From Jackrogersella multiformis (lineage: Eukaryota; Ascomycota; Sordariomycetes; Xylariales; Hypoxylaceae), in NCBI GenBank assembly GCA_902806575.1, contig CADCXD010000009.1, forward strand, positions 1,240,001-1,304,000: a stretch of DNA of 64,000 bases. Reading direction: 5' to 3'. Made by a program: the position numbers and the translations under genes. Every line of letters begins with the position of its first letter. The first letter of the stretch is position 1. A model generated the notes under the pieces. The model worked only from the letters and a program-made list of their open reading frames with translations. It ran no database searches and was not told the origin of the DNA. Positions 1-11,055 of this stretch are shown here, piece by piece.

Positions 1-1437
1 ATCAGTACTATTAACACATATAAACATGATAGGGTTCTCGAAGCCAAAGAGGTTTTCGGGAGTGACGACGAGGCGCATCCAGCTGTCAAGTACTTGTTTA
101 GGACGGCCGCTGACTTCTACGTGGGTGGTAAAGTCGAAGCAGTCAACCGCCTGCAGCACTATGACTTTGTAGATCTCCGATGTAGGCCGAATCCGAGTCT
201 TAGATCATTGTACTTCAGAGCTAATCTGTGTCCTCATATAGATACTCCAGCAGAGCTACGGTTACACTTCGACAAGCTTGGCTGGAGCCGAGTTGTCGCT
301 TTCCAGACTAGGAACCCTATGCATCGCGCACACCGAGAACTTACTGTTCGTGCTGCTCGTTCGCATCACGCAAATGTTCTCATCCACCCGGTCGTAGGCT
401 TGACAAAGCCCGGGGACATTGACCACTTCACTCGGGTGCGAGTTTACAAAGCCCTCTTGCCAAGATACCCCAATGGCATGGCGGTCTTGGGTCTGCTCCC
501 GTTGGCTATGCGAATGGGAGGCCCCCGCGAAGCCATCTGGCACGCCATTATCCGCAAGAATCACGGGGCAACCCACTTCATTGTCGGGCGTGATCATGCT
601 GGTCCTGGAAAGAATAGCCAAGGTGTGGACTTCTACGGGCCTTACGATGCCCAGTACGCGGTTGAGAAATACCGCAACGAGCTTGGCATCGAAGTCGTGC
701 CGTTCCAGATGATGACTTACTTACCCGACAAGGACGAATACGCACCCGTCGATCAAATTCCGAAGGATACCCGCACGCTGAACATCTCTGGTACAGAATT
801 GCGATCAAGGCTGAGAAGCGGCCGTGATATTCCCGAGTGGTTCTCCTATCCCGAGGTTGTCAAGGTGCTACGCGAGTCGCACCCTCCACGAGCTGCCCAG
901 GGATTCACCGTCTTCTTGACCGGCTACACAAACAGTGGCAAAGACCAGGTCGCGAGAGCTCTTCAGGTCACCCTGAACCAGCAGGGCGGTCGATCGGTAT
1001 CCATGTTCCTTGGTGAGACTGTCCGGCACGAATTGTCATCCGAGCTGGGTTTCAGCAGAGAAGACCGTAGTAAGAACATTGCTCGCATCGCATTCGTTGC
1101 TGCCGAGTTGACCAGATCTGGCGCTGCCGTTATCGCTGCCCCTATTGCGCCATTTGACCAGGATCGGGCTGCTGCCAAGGAGGCCGTTGAGAAATACGGA
1201 GACTTCTATCTTGTCCACGTCGCCACCCCACTCGAGTACTGCGAGAAGACTGACAAGCGAGGAATCTATGCTAAAGCACGTGCTGGCGAGATTAAGGGCT
1301 TTACAGGTGTTGACGACCCGTACGAGCCTCCTTCTAAGCCTGACTTAGTAGTCGACTGCGAGAAGCAGACGGTACGATCTATCGTACACCAGATCGTACT
1401 GATGCTTGAGAGTCGTGGTCTACTAGACCGCTTGTGA
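1..1437 (+). CDS. met3: ATP sulfurylase (sulfate adenylyltransferase), 5'-partial
   Basis: It makes adenosine 5'-phosphosulfate from sulfate and ATP in cytosolic sulfate assimilation. The catalytic half carries the QTRNPMHRAHRE nucleotide-binding motif and GRDHAGPGKNS. After it comes an APS-kinase-like C-terminal domain whose P-loop is degenerate (GYTNSGKDQ), as in the fungal allosteric enzyme that senses PAPS. The N-terminus lies off the window. Bases 1-32 look like an intron tail (branch ATTAAC, acceptor TAG), with coding from 33. The open frame hides a 60-nt intron at 182-241 (donor GTAGGC, branch GCTAATC, acceptor ATAG). Removing it restores the family sequence RYTPAELR; retaining it adds 20 residues that do not fit the family. 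Exons are therefore 33-181 and 242-1437, stop TGA at 1435-1437. Family assignment is very secure and the intron call is strong. Confidence 0.96.
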   Translation: MSTINTYKHDRVLEAKEVFGSDDEAHPAVKYLFRTAADFYVGGKVEAVNRLQHYDFVDLRCRPNPSLRSLYFRANLCPHIDTPAELRLHFDKLGWSRVVAFQTRNPMHRAHRELTVRAARSHHANVLIHPVVGLTKPGDIDHFTRVRVYKALLPRYPNGMAVLGLLPLAMRMGGPREAIWHAIIRKNHGATHFIVGRDHAGPGKNSQGVDFYGPYDAQYAVEKYRNELGIEVVPFQMMTYLPDKDEYAPVDQIPKDTRTLNISGTELRSRLRSGRDIPEWFSYPEVVKVLRESHPPRAAQGFTVFLTGYTNSGKDQVARALQVTLNQQGGRSVSMFLGETVRHELSSELGFSREDRSKNIARIAFVAAELTRSGAAVIAAPIAPFDQDRAAAKEAVEKYGDFYLVHVATPLEYCEKTDKRGIYAKARAGEIKGFTGVDDPYEPPSKPDLVVDCEKQTVRSIVHQIVLMLESRGLLDRL

Positions 1438-2879
1438 ACCCGGCCGGGTTTGTAGGATTTCCTCTAGGTCTTGTGGAGGGCTTCTGGGTGGTAAGGAGTA
1501 TTTAATTGATGGATAAAGAAAGCTTCGGACAGACTTGGGATTAACGTACCGAGGTTATTGAATCAACGTTGCAGCATAGATGACGCTCGATCGTTATATT
1601 CGAATATGTTAATCTGGCAGCAATATATTTCGTCCCTACTAACTTAGGTTATATGTTCCAGAAAGTGTCCCTATGATTGACCGTTTAATAAGTGATATGT
1701 CGCAAAATATTTGCTTTTAGAGGGAACCCCAACGAGACATACACTAGATGCTTCCCTATTGAATTTGCCATCTTAGAAATGCCAACATACGGTTATCTCG
1801 TGATATTGCAACATCAGCTACTTAAGTGGGTATATTATAATATCGCAAGCTACATACCTACAGGTAGATAATATATGTGTGCCTATCTACATACCTAAGT
1901 ACCTAGTTCCAAGTCTAAACCCGATAACCTGATAACATATCTGAGACTAAGAGTCTACATACATAGCACACACATTCACAACAAAACGGTACAGGTCATC
2001 CCCTGAAATAATGTTAGCGTACTGGCCGTGCGGTGACTGATCTACACTGGAGACTCAATGTTTCGAGCAAGACTTCGATATGTAGTTCTTTTATGAAATA
2101 GATGTTTAAAAATAGATATATTGGATATTCAAATCAGATAAGCTATATTGTAATACTAAAATAGATATATTATCTTAAGATACATCGATTATTCTTTTAT
2201 TACATTTCAAAACTTGATACAGTACTTTTATCCTGGGTGTTAATAAGGTTACCGCACGGTCAGGACGCTACTTAGGTAACATTATTACAGGGGATGACCT
2301 GTACATATCTGCCTTAGATGTGCAGGATGTGTTAGATGAAATATGTACATATCTGCATACCTAGGTATATATATTTATATCCATTGTACCTTAGAGCTGG
2401 CCGTATGTGCATGTAGTTTGGATCACTATAGTAAACCCCGCTTTTCACGAAAAGTAGCCTGTACCTCAAGGTGTGTGAATGGTTAGTTCCTGGGTCCTGT
2501 ATCAGGTACATGGGTACCGAACTCACAGGTGCCCTTCCCTTATTTGCTCGTCGAATCAAAGGCAGCTGCGTAGCGCGTCGAAGATCCAGCAACCGCCATC
2601 ACCTTTCGGAATGCAAGTGCCTCATGCTGCCGATTTCATCACTTTCACCACTTTTTTTTTCCATATTCCTTCTTCCACTTTCTAACATCCATAACTACCT
2701 ATCCAGGCAGCTAACCCATTGAAAGAAATTCCGATCTCCGTATTCAAAGCATTGCATTCATCCGAGACGTCGTGCCATACGATTTGAAGACGTGTCATAC
2801 CTCCACACAATTTGACCACCGCCCCTCGTCAAACTCGAATTAGCAGTTGGGCCCAGTCGGGCTCGCATAGTCCGCCACA
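1438..2879. other. intergenic, AT-rich, contains a MITE
   Basis: No gene is supported here. The stretch is AT-rich, carries scattered TACCTAGGTA-type motifs, and holds the inverted-repeat element at 1992-2301. Short frames around 2332-2722 have no family resemblance. The last 200 bp, with a T-rich tract near 2650-2660, is probably the promoter and 5' leader of the gene starting at 2880. Confidence 0.7.
1992..2301. mobile_element. MITE-like element 1, TA-flanked
   Basis: This is a 310-bp element with long terminal inverted repeats. The left arm (1992-2037) begins CAGGTCATCCCCTG and the right arm (2249-2301) is its reverse complement with a few mismatches. Each end abuts a TA dinucleotide (1990-1991 and 2302-2303), the target duplication of Tc1/mariner/pogo-type transposons. 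The interior is AT-rich and non-coding, with a repeated ATAGATATATT. The element is non-autonomous and its transposase source is not in the window. The right arm has 8 extra bases (CCTAAGTA in arm orientation) that the left arm lacks. Confidence 0.8.
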
Positions 2880-5570
2880 ATGGGCTCTAAAGACCCAGAC
2901 GTTACTACAGCCACCGACGGACGCCCAAAAGATCGGCGGCGCAGTAAGAGTGAGCGGGAAAGGGATAGGGAAAAGGATAAGGAACGTGCCAGGGGGGACA
3001 GGGACAGCCATCATCATCATAAATCCCACCATTCTAAACACAAAAGTACTGCTGATGGTGATTCACATACCTCTTCACACCGCCGTCACCGAACCAAGGA
3101 GGAGAAAGAAAAAGACCGCGACAGAAGGACATCATCCATGAGCGACCTAGTACCCGAATTCTCAAGAACATCCATCTCTGGCAGCAGGGTCAGCTTGCCA
3201 TATCCTACCTTCAGCAAGGCTCACAGCAAGGAAAGCGTACTCGGTCACGACGATGTAGGCACGTCTGCTCACAAAACTGACCCCCTTACCCCCGATACTA
3301 CAGATCTTGGCTCTGGTAGCCTACGGAGATCTGAATCCGCAGAGGGTTCGGCAAGTAGGAAGAGCCCGCAGAAGGATGACCGGCCTCCTAGCCCTCCTGA
3401 GACTGACGTATCCGAAGAGAAGAAAAGACGGAGCAAGACATCCGCATCAAGGTTGAGAGACGAACATGAGTCAGGATCAGACAGACCAAAGTCAAGAACT
3501 TCCGCTATATCTCGATCTAGTTCAAGGCGCGATGATAAGTCTAAACTATCTACGAAGTCTAAAGCTTCGAGCCAGGCCACCACCATCCAATCCCCCCCAG
3601 CCTACCCACCTCCTCCGCCGCCCCCTCCACCCCCTCCACCACTTGGCTTGCAGATAAACAACGATGTTACTTCCAACTTGAGCGATAATAGGACCGTGGG
3701 AGCCCCGTCAACCTCCACCCCTGTTGCGCCAAAACGGACAACCTCGTCAAGGAGTCAGAGGGTTCCCAGCCCAATTGAGGTTGACGACTCTCCGGAATCC
3801 GTACAGGATTCGTCGCCGAAAACCCCAACGGCCACGCCGCAGTTTCCACCGTCGCAGACCTTTCCGGACGAGAAGCCCAACCCCAATATTAGGTTCGAGA
3901 GACACGAGCGTCCTACACCCTCGGGGACTCCGGCAACTGATTTTGGCCCTCCGCCTCCGCCTCCTCCGCCTCCCCCGTTAAATCTACAAGAGGTACCAAG
4001 GATCGACTACCTCCTTCAGAACGGCGGCCTCATTCATCCCATTCCAAAGAATTTTCTTTCTGTCATACCACGCCAGAATGGGACACGACCATCAAACCCA
4101 CCTCTAGCAGGTGCAGAAACCTTATTTGCGCCCTTCTTCAATCTCCTGGATCAATACCAGTCAGTTGTTCAAAAACAAGGCTCAGTTGCAGTAGCAACAG
4201 GGCACAAATCGGTCGCGCGCCGGTTGCTTGATCGATTAGAAGATGTGTTCTCTCGAGATCTCCCTGCTGAAGGCTGTAGTTGTATCATGTGTGAGAGAAC
4301 ACCGGAAGACCATCAAGGGTTAGGATGGGGCGAGGTCCTAGAACGAGTAGGAGGCAGAGTTGAAATGCCTTCGTGGCCCCCTTTCGACCTCGCTTCTCTA
4401 AGTTCGAATGCCATTGAAAGTGTAGCAGATATGCCTCCTAGGCCGGCGTCTCCGGTCAAACTAGACCCTGATATCGCAGAAGAGTTTAGAGACCACTACT
4501 TGCGACAGTCCAAGAAAGTCAGGTCTGCGGTCGATCGATGGATGAACAACTGCGCCGAGGCGCCTGCGCCAGCACCCTCCGAGATTGACGACGAGACGCT
4601 AAACTTCGCCATCCTGACCAACCTTGACCAAGAGGAACGACCATATTTCAATGCATTAATTTCCGGGGCCCGGGAACTACAGCCTGCTCTGCGAGCACCT
4701 ACCCCGATGCGTAAATCAAGGACAGATTTCATGGTCAAGACCGGCCTCGCGCTCCAGCGTATATACCGTCTACCCCAGGCACCCCGCGACGCAGAGACAG
4801 CCGTGTTCCTCGTCAAGCATCCTTTCCATCACGATCTTCTCACGACTATCACCGATATAAACCCCCAAGAGTGGGAGATTCTTGTCTCAGGTCGCTTCGA
4901 CGGATTTCTCTGGTCTGGGGCTGATGCCGACGACTTGACGCCTATTGCGGACAACCCGCTCTCCAGAGGTGCTACGCCAGCGAATGGCTTTTCATCTCCG
5001 CCACCCTCCCGAGGGCCCAGTATGCGCTATACACCCGGGCTCGGCGCTTCCCGCAGTACAACCCCCTTCTCTGGAATGTACTCCCGCGGTGCTACGCCCG
5101 CTTCCTTCGTCTCTCTTTCATCGTCCGCTGCACCTGGCCATAGTCGCCAGCCTGTATCTCACGATGAAGAAGTCGAAATGGCTGTCTTAGCCGAGGTGGA
5201 GCGAGAAATATACCGGGGTATGGAAACTCTCGAAGATGCATTCGAAAAACTTCACCAGCGCGCCGAAGTGGTGCGGAATGCTCTCCGTCAACGCAATAAT
5301 GGCTTGTTGATGAGCCAGCAGCATCGCCGAGCTGGAAGGATTGATGTCTTACCGCAGCTATCAGGTAACTCGCAGGGTTCCGAGAGACCCCCGTGGGCTG
5401 TTGGGGATGACGACGGCGTTGCGAGCGAAAGCGATTGGGGAGGAGACGATTTCGACTTAGCTCCCGAAGATTCAGCGAGCAATATCTCGAGCTCGAGACA
5501 CAGGCGTCCCAAGCGAAGAAATGAAAGGAGAACCCCTGCTCCCATTGAGGAGGATGACGAGGAAAACTAA
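2880..5570 (+). CDS. large proline-rich, mostly disordered conserved fungal protein, function unknown
   Basis: A single-exon frame of 896 residues starting at ATG 2880 in a good context (CCACAATGG). Residues 1-110 are very basic and rich in R/K/E/D/S/H. Residues ~240-260 and ~358-370 are polyproline tracts that could bind profilin, SH3 or WW domains. A more globular part (about 380-680) contains a Cys cluster (CSCIMC), GLGWGEVLERVGG and a helical LVKHPFHHDLL segment. Residues ~770-810 look like a coiled coil, and the tail is acidic then basic. I recognise this layout as a conserved filamentous-fungal protein but cannot assign a function. No intron is needed. Confidence 0.85.
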   Translation: MGSKDPDVTTATDGRPKDRRRSKSERERDREKDKERARGDRDSHHHHKSHHSKHKSTADGDSHTSSHRRHRTKEEKEKDRDRRTSSMSDLVPEFSRTSISGSRVSLPYPTFSKAHSKESVLGHDDVGTSAHKTDPLTPDTTDLGSGSLRRSESAEGSASRKSPQKDDRPPSPPETDVSEEKKRRSKTSASRLRDEHESGSDRPKSRTSAISRSSSRRDDKSKLSTKSKASSQATTIQSPPAYPPPPPPPPPPPPLGLQINNDVTSNLSDNRTVGAPSTSTPVAPKRTTSSRSQRVPSPIEVDDSPESVQDSSPKTPTATPQFPPSQTFPDEKPNPNIRFERHERPTPSGTPATDFGPPPPPPPPPPLNLQEVPRIDYLLQNGGLIHPIPKNFLSVIPRQNGTRPSNPPLAGAETLFAPFFNLLDQYQSVVQKQGSVAVATGHKSVARRLLDRLEDVFSRDLPAEGCSCIMCERTPEDHQGLGWGEVLERVGGRVEMPSWPPFDLASLSSNAIESVADMPPRPASPVKLDPDIAEEFRDHYLRQSKKVRSAVDRWMNNCAEAPAPAPSEIDDETLNFAILTNLDQEERPYFNALISGARELQPALRAPTPMRKSRTDFMVKTGLALQRIYRLPQAPRDAETAVFLVKHPFHHDLLTTITDINPQEWEILVSGRFDGFLWSGADADDLTPIADNPLSRGATPANGFSSPPPSRGPSMRYTPGLGASRSTTPFSGMYSRGATPASFVSLSSSAAPGHSRQPVSHDEEVEMAVLAEVEREIYRGMETLEDAFEKLHQRAEVVRNALRQRNNGLLMSQQHRRAGRIDVLPQLSGNSQGSERPPWAVGDDDGVASESDWGGDDFDLAPEDSASNISSSRHRRPKRRNERRTPAPIEEDDEEN

Positions 5571-8104
5571 AAATTGATCAGTCAACTGATAGTGTGCTCT
5601 GGGCATGTCGAATTCTGGATTTGCTTTACTTCTTCACGACCGTCACGACCATAAAATTCGTCGATACCATTCCAAACGAGTATTTTGCGTTTCCTTACTC
5701 AGTATTACAGTTAAGACAAATGAGCTGGCGACACATGTATGCTTGATCAGTTGGATGAGCTGGGACGTGGTGACCAAAAGCAGAAAGGAATTGTCTTCGT
5801 GGGCTAATTTAAGGAGCCTCGTTTGATCGAGGGCTTCTATTTCCGCCCTCGTCTCTTGTCATTTGGCTATACATCCACAACTGCATGAGTTTGGAGTTTA
5901 CATGATCTTTCATTTGGGACAGGACGTTACCCCCTTTCCCTCTGCGTCGTCAGGGGGTCGACGAAGATATAATCAATACATTAGTTACTTGGGCCAGGGG
6001 AAATCCGGTTACTTGATACCATCATTGGCATGCATTATAAAGATTCCATAGTAGATCGTTTTGCCATGTTGCGCCTCCGGGAGTGTACTAAAGTCAACAA
6101 GATATTCAAACACGCCTTTTACGTCCTCGTTCTCATATATCAACCGTACATTGGTTTGCTTATCCTAGATGCTCGTATTGTGTAGAGCATAACTGCCAAC
6201 CTCGTTTGTGCTGACGTTCCTTCCAGGATTGGTAATGTCATAATGGCATGTAATGTGATTACCTTCTACTTTGGCCGTGACCCCTTTAAGAGTAAGTACA
6301 TACCTACCCTAGGTTAGATAATCAACCTATAGGAAAATCAGTAGAGGCTACCAGCTGGAATACCTATCCTTCCTTGCGTCACGAACCTTCTCGCGCCAAG
6401 ATATCTAGATCCGAATGCGGTGAGAAGCGAGCCAGCCAATCGGGTCTCAACTGTAAACCCCGGGCGTCTGTGGGGATGCTCACGATGTCCGTACTCAACA
6501 CGCAGGAGAGAAAGACGTACCGACCTAGGTAGATAGACGATTGACGATGGATGAAATGCTCCGGCTTACTTAACGTTATCTTATCAAGCGTAGTATATTT
6601 GGGCTCAATAAGCTTTTCTGGACCTTGCATCTCATATGGTAAATTGTAGATACCTAGGTACCTAATGTACATACATACCTACCTAGGTACATACATAGGT
6701 AGGTAGGTACCTGCATGTCGTAAGGATTTCCGATATGTATCTAGGTAGCAAATGATCGGCCGTGGCTACCTACCTAGGTAGATAGTACATCAAACGGCAG
6801 CTAGGTTGCTACCTAGGTAATGCGTTAACTTCTACCTACTACAGTACCTACCTAGGTAGCAGAATAGATATATAGTATACGACGATGATGTTAATGGGTA
6901 CGGTGATTACATTGTACTTAAATGCCTGAATACATACACTACACTACCTTAGGTAGGTACCTAGGTAAGTAAACCTTGAAGGTTGATGCTGGTATCGAGA
7001 ACGACCCGTCGGGTACTTAAGCCAGCAAACATTTACATAGTAGGATCTGACTTCCCGTTGCAGGATAGGGTCTACCAATTAAATCACTGCACGCGGCCAT
7101 ATATGATCTTGGCTACTGGGGTTAGCCCTGCCGGTCCTGTCAGGCCCTTCCCAAAGCAAACTTAGGCGACGACACTGACCTATCAGCCTATCCACTTGAA
7201 AACCCCAATAGAACTCGCGATACGGATCACGGATCACGGAAGTAGCGGGAGTGCTCTACCTAGGTAGGTATTTCCTTTGTCAATACACAATACATTAGGT
7301 ACCTAGGTATACACGTTCGCGTTGATACATTGTAAAGATAAAGCAGGCACTACCTAGGTACCTACCTAGGTACTTTGTACTTTGATTCTTAAATACGATA
7401 TCGATATCAACATTGTCCGATGTCACCGTCACCATCATTCTTCCATCACCTTTTTTTTTCTTCCTGAGATCCCGTCTAAGCCGATACATCAACTTCTCCC
7501 TTCTTCAACTTCTCCCTTCTTCGAGTTCTTCTTCTTCGAGTTCTTCTTCGAGTTCTTCTTCGAGTTCTTCTTCGAGTTCTTCTTCGAGTTCTTCTTCGAG
7601 TTCCGTCGCATGCTTCCACTCGGTTTGTCATTCATTGGAGGATATGCGTTCATAGATAAATCCTGCTTTACTGCTTCAGCGATTACTACGTAGTGGCTCT
7701 CAAGTCACCCCGTCGTCTGATAGGTGCTTGGATATCCATCCGTCATTGCAGCTACACTACACCTGCAGTTATACGCGATTCCGAATCTGTTGGTACGGGT
7801 AATTCATCGCCTACAACATTAGGTATAGCCCTATTAGAAAGGTCACATGGCATCTCTCACCTCACCATAACCGCCGACGAGGATAGATGTCTCGGTTTCG
7901 ATAATTCTTTTGGCGTTCTGCCATATCCTTTAGAGCCGAAATCTGTCGACTGTTCTCGTGTCCTCGAGACAACTCCTGGCGACAAGTAGACGTGTATTGA
8001 CAACGATCAACAGGATCAGTCCATGCCTACCTAGGTACCTCCATCATCTGATACGCCTGCTACATCTCGTTGATGTCCCTTTCAGGGCATATCCTGTTTT
8101 CAAG
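5571..8104. other. intergenic with dense CCTAGG palindromes; upstream region of the TRP-like gene
   Basis: No gene is supported. Bases 6290-7380 are saturated with TACCTAGGTA and nested forms (for example 6653-6710, 6765-6860, 6940-6965, 7350-7372). A 12-bp tandem repeat lies at 7522-7603. Frames at 7382-7989 run through that repeat and have no family signal. They may be 5' leader of the gene at 8105. Confidence 0.7.
7522..7603 (+). repeat. 12-bp minisatellite (CGAGTTCTTCTT)n
   Basis: CGAG recurs at 7522, 7537, 7549, 7561, 7573, 7585 and 7597, so the period is 12 bp after a first 15-bp step. It produces artificial poly-Ser or FFFE frames. It lies about 500 bp upstream of the TRP-like gene and is probably in its leader or promoter. 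Confidence 0.9.
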
Positions 8105-11055
8105 ATGCTGATCCATTGCCTACCTTCAAATAAACTAATACCTACTGCCCTCGGTGGCTTAACTCTACTATCAACAGCATGCGCCAAAGAGACCCAATAC
8201 ATTACCGGCACGAACCTGGACGGCGTCACGACGAGGTTAGCGCTCGATAGAACACCCGCCTTATATACGGGTGATTTTGGGGATTGTCTTGGGGGGGAGA
8301 GCTTGCTGAACGTCACCAAATTCGACGCCGCCTTTTATTACGACAACTCTACCATTCTCTTCCATCTCGATGGCACAACGAATATACGGAATGAGAGCAT
8401 AATGCGTATGGAAGCCTGTGCCTTTTTTCCCTTCGTTTTTCTTATTTCCCCCCCCTTTTCTCCCAATAATCTAGGCTGACTTCTCGGCCAGTATACATAT
8501 CCGTCGAAGCCTATGGCGAAAGCAGGTTGTCGATGACGGTAAACCCGTGCAGTGTGAACATATACAGGTAGTGTAAAACCCAGCTAGTCTCGGGATACCT
8601 TGATGCTTATAGTTCAACCAGCATGTGCCCCCTGAATGCCGAGCAACCCGTCGAAGCCTTCGCTTTGTTCCCGATTGGCCCTCAGCAGGTTTCCGGAATC
8701 CCTCAAATTGCCTACGAGGTTCCCGACCTCGAGGGCTTTGCAAGAATCCAGATATTTGCTAACTCGAGCCAAACTGAGATTGGATGCTTCCAAGCTGTTA
8801 TGCGGAATGGAAATTCGTTCTCGCAGCCTGAGTCGATTAGCACCGTCTTAGGGGTTTTCACCGCCGTGGCTATGATATCCTCGTTTGCAACAGCAGCATA
8901 TGGCGTAAGCATTCCTCATATGAGGAGCCATTATGCCCATTCCTTATCGGTCCTCGTCGTATTCGAGACTTTCCAGTCTATATTCTTTTCTGGCGCACTA
9001 ACACTACCTTGGCCGAGCGTACTTCCGGCTTGGTGGAGCAACTTTGCCTGGTCTGCCGGTTTAGTACCAAGCCCGAACGTGGTGCGTTCGATCAACCCGT
9101 TTGTTGGCGTTAGCGGCAACGTAAGCCAGGTTGGAGGAGCTGGATCTACCGTCATCAACAACCAAGGAGGACTTACCCAACAGATTTATGGCCGTTCGTT
9201 AATATCGGACATCTCCAATCAGATATCCAAGCGAGCTCCAGAAACCGTGAAAGATGCTGTGCGCGTGCTAGCGAAGAGGCAACCTTACGACCCGAACAAT
9301 CCTTACGACTACAATTGGAATGGTGACCCGGTCCAGCCGGGGATGCCGTTACCTGGGGATTGGACCGGTTTCGCAGGTGAATTGTCCGCGTTAGGCATTC
9401 CCGCTCCAAATACATTCACGGTCGGATTGGTTTGGCTATTGGTCGTTCTTGGGCTCGTCGCTCTCCTCTTGACGGCCTTCAACTATTCTCTAGAAGGGTT
9501 AGCGAAGTTGGGGTGGATTAAACAGGATCGCCTAGAATATTTCCGATCTCACTGGACAAGCTACCTAAGCCTAGCCATCCTGAGGACGCTGTTTATTGCC
9601 TTCTTTTCTATTACGACTCTTGCAATGTTTCAATTCTCCATACATGGCTCGGCCGGACCTACCGCAATAGCGGCTGTTGTCTTCGTCGTCTTCTTGGTCG
9701 GTATGGGTGGTTTGGTCCTTTATGCGCTTCATTTTAGTTTGCGATTTGGCACGTTCTCCATCGATCCCGACCGCATCTTGTTGCGTAGGAGAAAGTTTAT
9801 GGGTTACCTCCCCTGTGTTGTGCCAATACGCCTTAGCCAACTAAAGGAGGAGGAATTAGGCGACAGGCCGGTTGGCTCGTTGCCCTTTGTTCGTTGGCAT
9901 TTCGTTGATAACGACCCTAGCCGGAAGAACGTCCACCAAGATGAGCCGTACATCAAACGGTTCGGCTGGCTGTCTGCACGCTATCGACTCTCGAGATGGT
10001 GGTTTTTCGCCTTTTGGCTAATGTATCAGTTCGTTCGAGCTTGTTTCCTCGGAGGTGCTGCGGGCAACCCGCTCGCCCAAGTTTTCGGGCTATTCATTAT
10101 CGACATTCTTGCTGTTGTCGTGATTGCGGCACTTAATCCCTACGAGGGACAGCGCAATACAGCTCTGGCAGTTTGGCTTCTAGCACTCACTCGAGTGGCA
10201 ACAACCGGTCTTTCAATTGCTTTCCTCCCCGATTTCAATCTCAATCGTATCATAGCTACCGTGATTGGAGTCGTCATCATCGTAATTCAGGCCCTCCTTA
10301 CGATCGCGGTGATGATTTTAATAATACTTGGCGGCGTCTCTTCTTGGATGTCCCTATCTCGAAATCGCGAGTATTTCAGTTCGGAAATGCTCGAGGGAGT
10401 CCGTATTCGATACTTTGAACATATTGCGCAGAGGGCTACCGATGAGCCTCTCCCGCCGAAGCCCAAATCGAAATCGAAGACGGAATTAAACCCCAGTTCC
10501 TCGGATGAATTTCCAGAGCTTCCGAAAGAGCCGTATTTCACTGTCACTTCGGTTCGACGAGCCCCCAAGATCGAAGATGAAGATGATGACTACCTAGCCG
10601 AAATCAGCCCACCGCATGCCACTGGTGGTGCAATGTTCACTCCTGGTAGGAGGGCAAACCGCTCTGCTAGTGTAAGTTCGCGGCATTCAGTCAGTAGTCT
10701 ACCTCGCGGAGCCAGGGTTCACCGATCTTCGTGGAGTTCCAGGGAGTTCTCCCAGTGGCAGTCAGAACAAGACCGGCCTAATCCCGCTCTAGTGCGGCGA
10801 ATGAGTGGTGGTCTAGGCAATATTCGTGCCAACTCTACAAACATTGCTGGCGTTTTGCAAGTACAGCCTTCAATCAGCAGTCTTCGAACCGGAACGCCAG
10901 TCCCCGGCAGTCGACCAATGAGTCCTACGCAGGAAGTTCCTGAAAGAGAGTCAGACCTCAATGAGAGAAAGGAAACAGAAAAGGAAACAGAAAAGGAAAC
11001 AGAAAAGGAAACAGAGAAGGGCACGGATCATGATTGTTTAGAGGACTCTCAGTAG
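8105..11055 (+). CDS. TRP-like/flavin-carrier (FLC) family membrane protein
   Basis: Fungal FLC/Pkd2-like proteins sit in ER, plasma or vacuolar membranes and are linked to FAD transport, calcium and cell-wall integrity. The 936-residue product has a signal peptide (residues 1-23), a luminal ML-like domain with a Cys pattern and N-glycosylation sites (to about 185), and then roughly nine membrane helices of the TRP family (about 198-670). The cytosolic tail is disordered and ends in ETEK repeats (10973-11020). Exons are 8105-8405, 8492-8567 and 8622-11055. Introns are 8406-8491 (branch CTGAC) and 8568-8621; the second acceptor could instead be at 8612. The start ATG at 8105 was chosen because it gives the signal peptide; an upstream in-frame extension does not. 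Confidence 0.9.

Noticed and set aside
7382..7693. Open frames of poly-Ser or FFFE repeats
   Set aside because: They are translations of the 12-bp minisatellite and its T-rich flank, with no conserved sequence.
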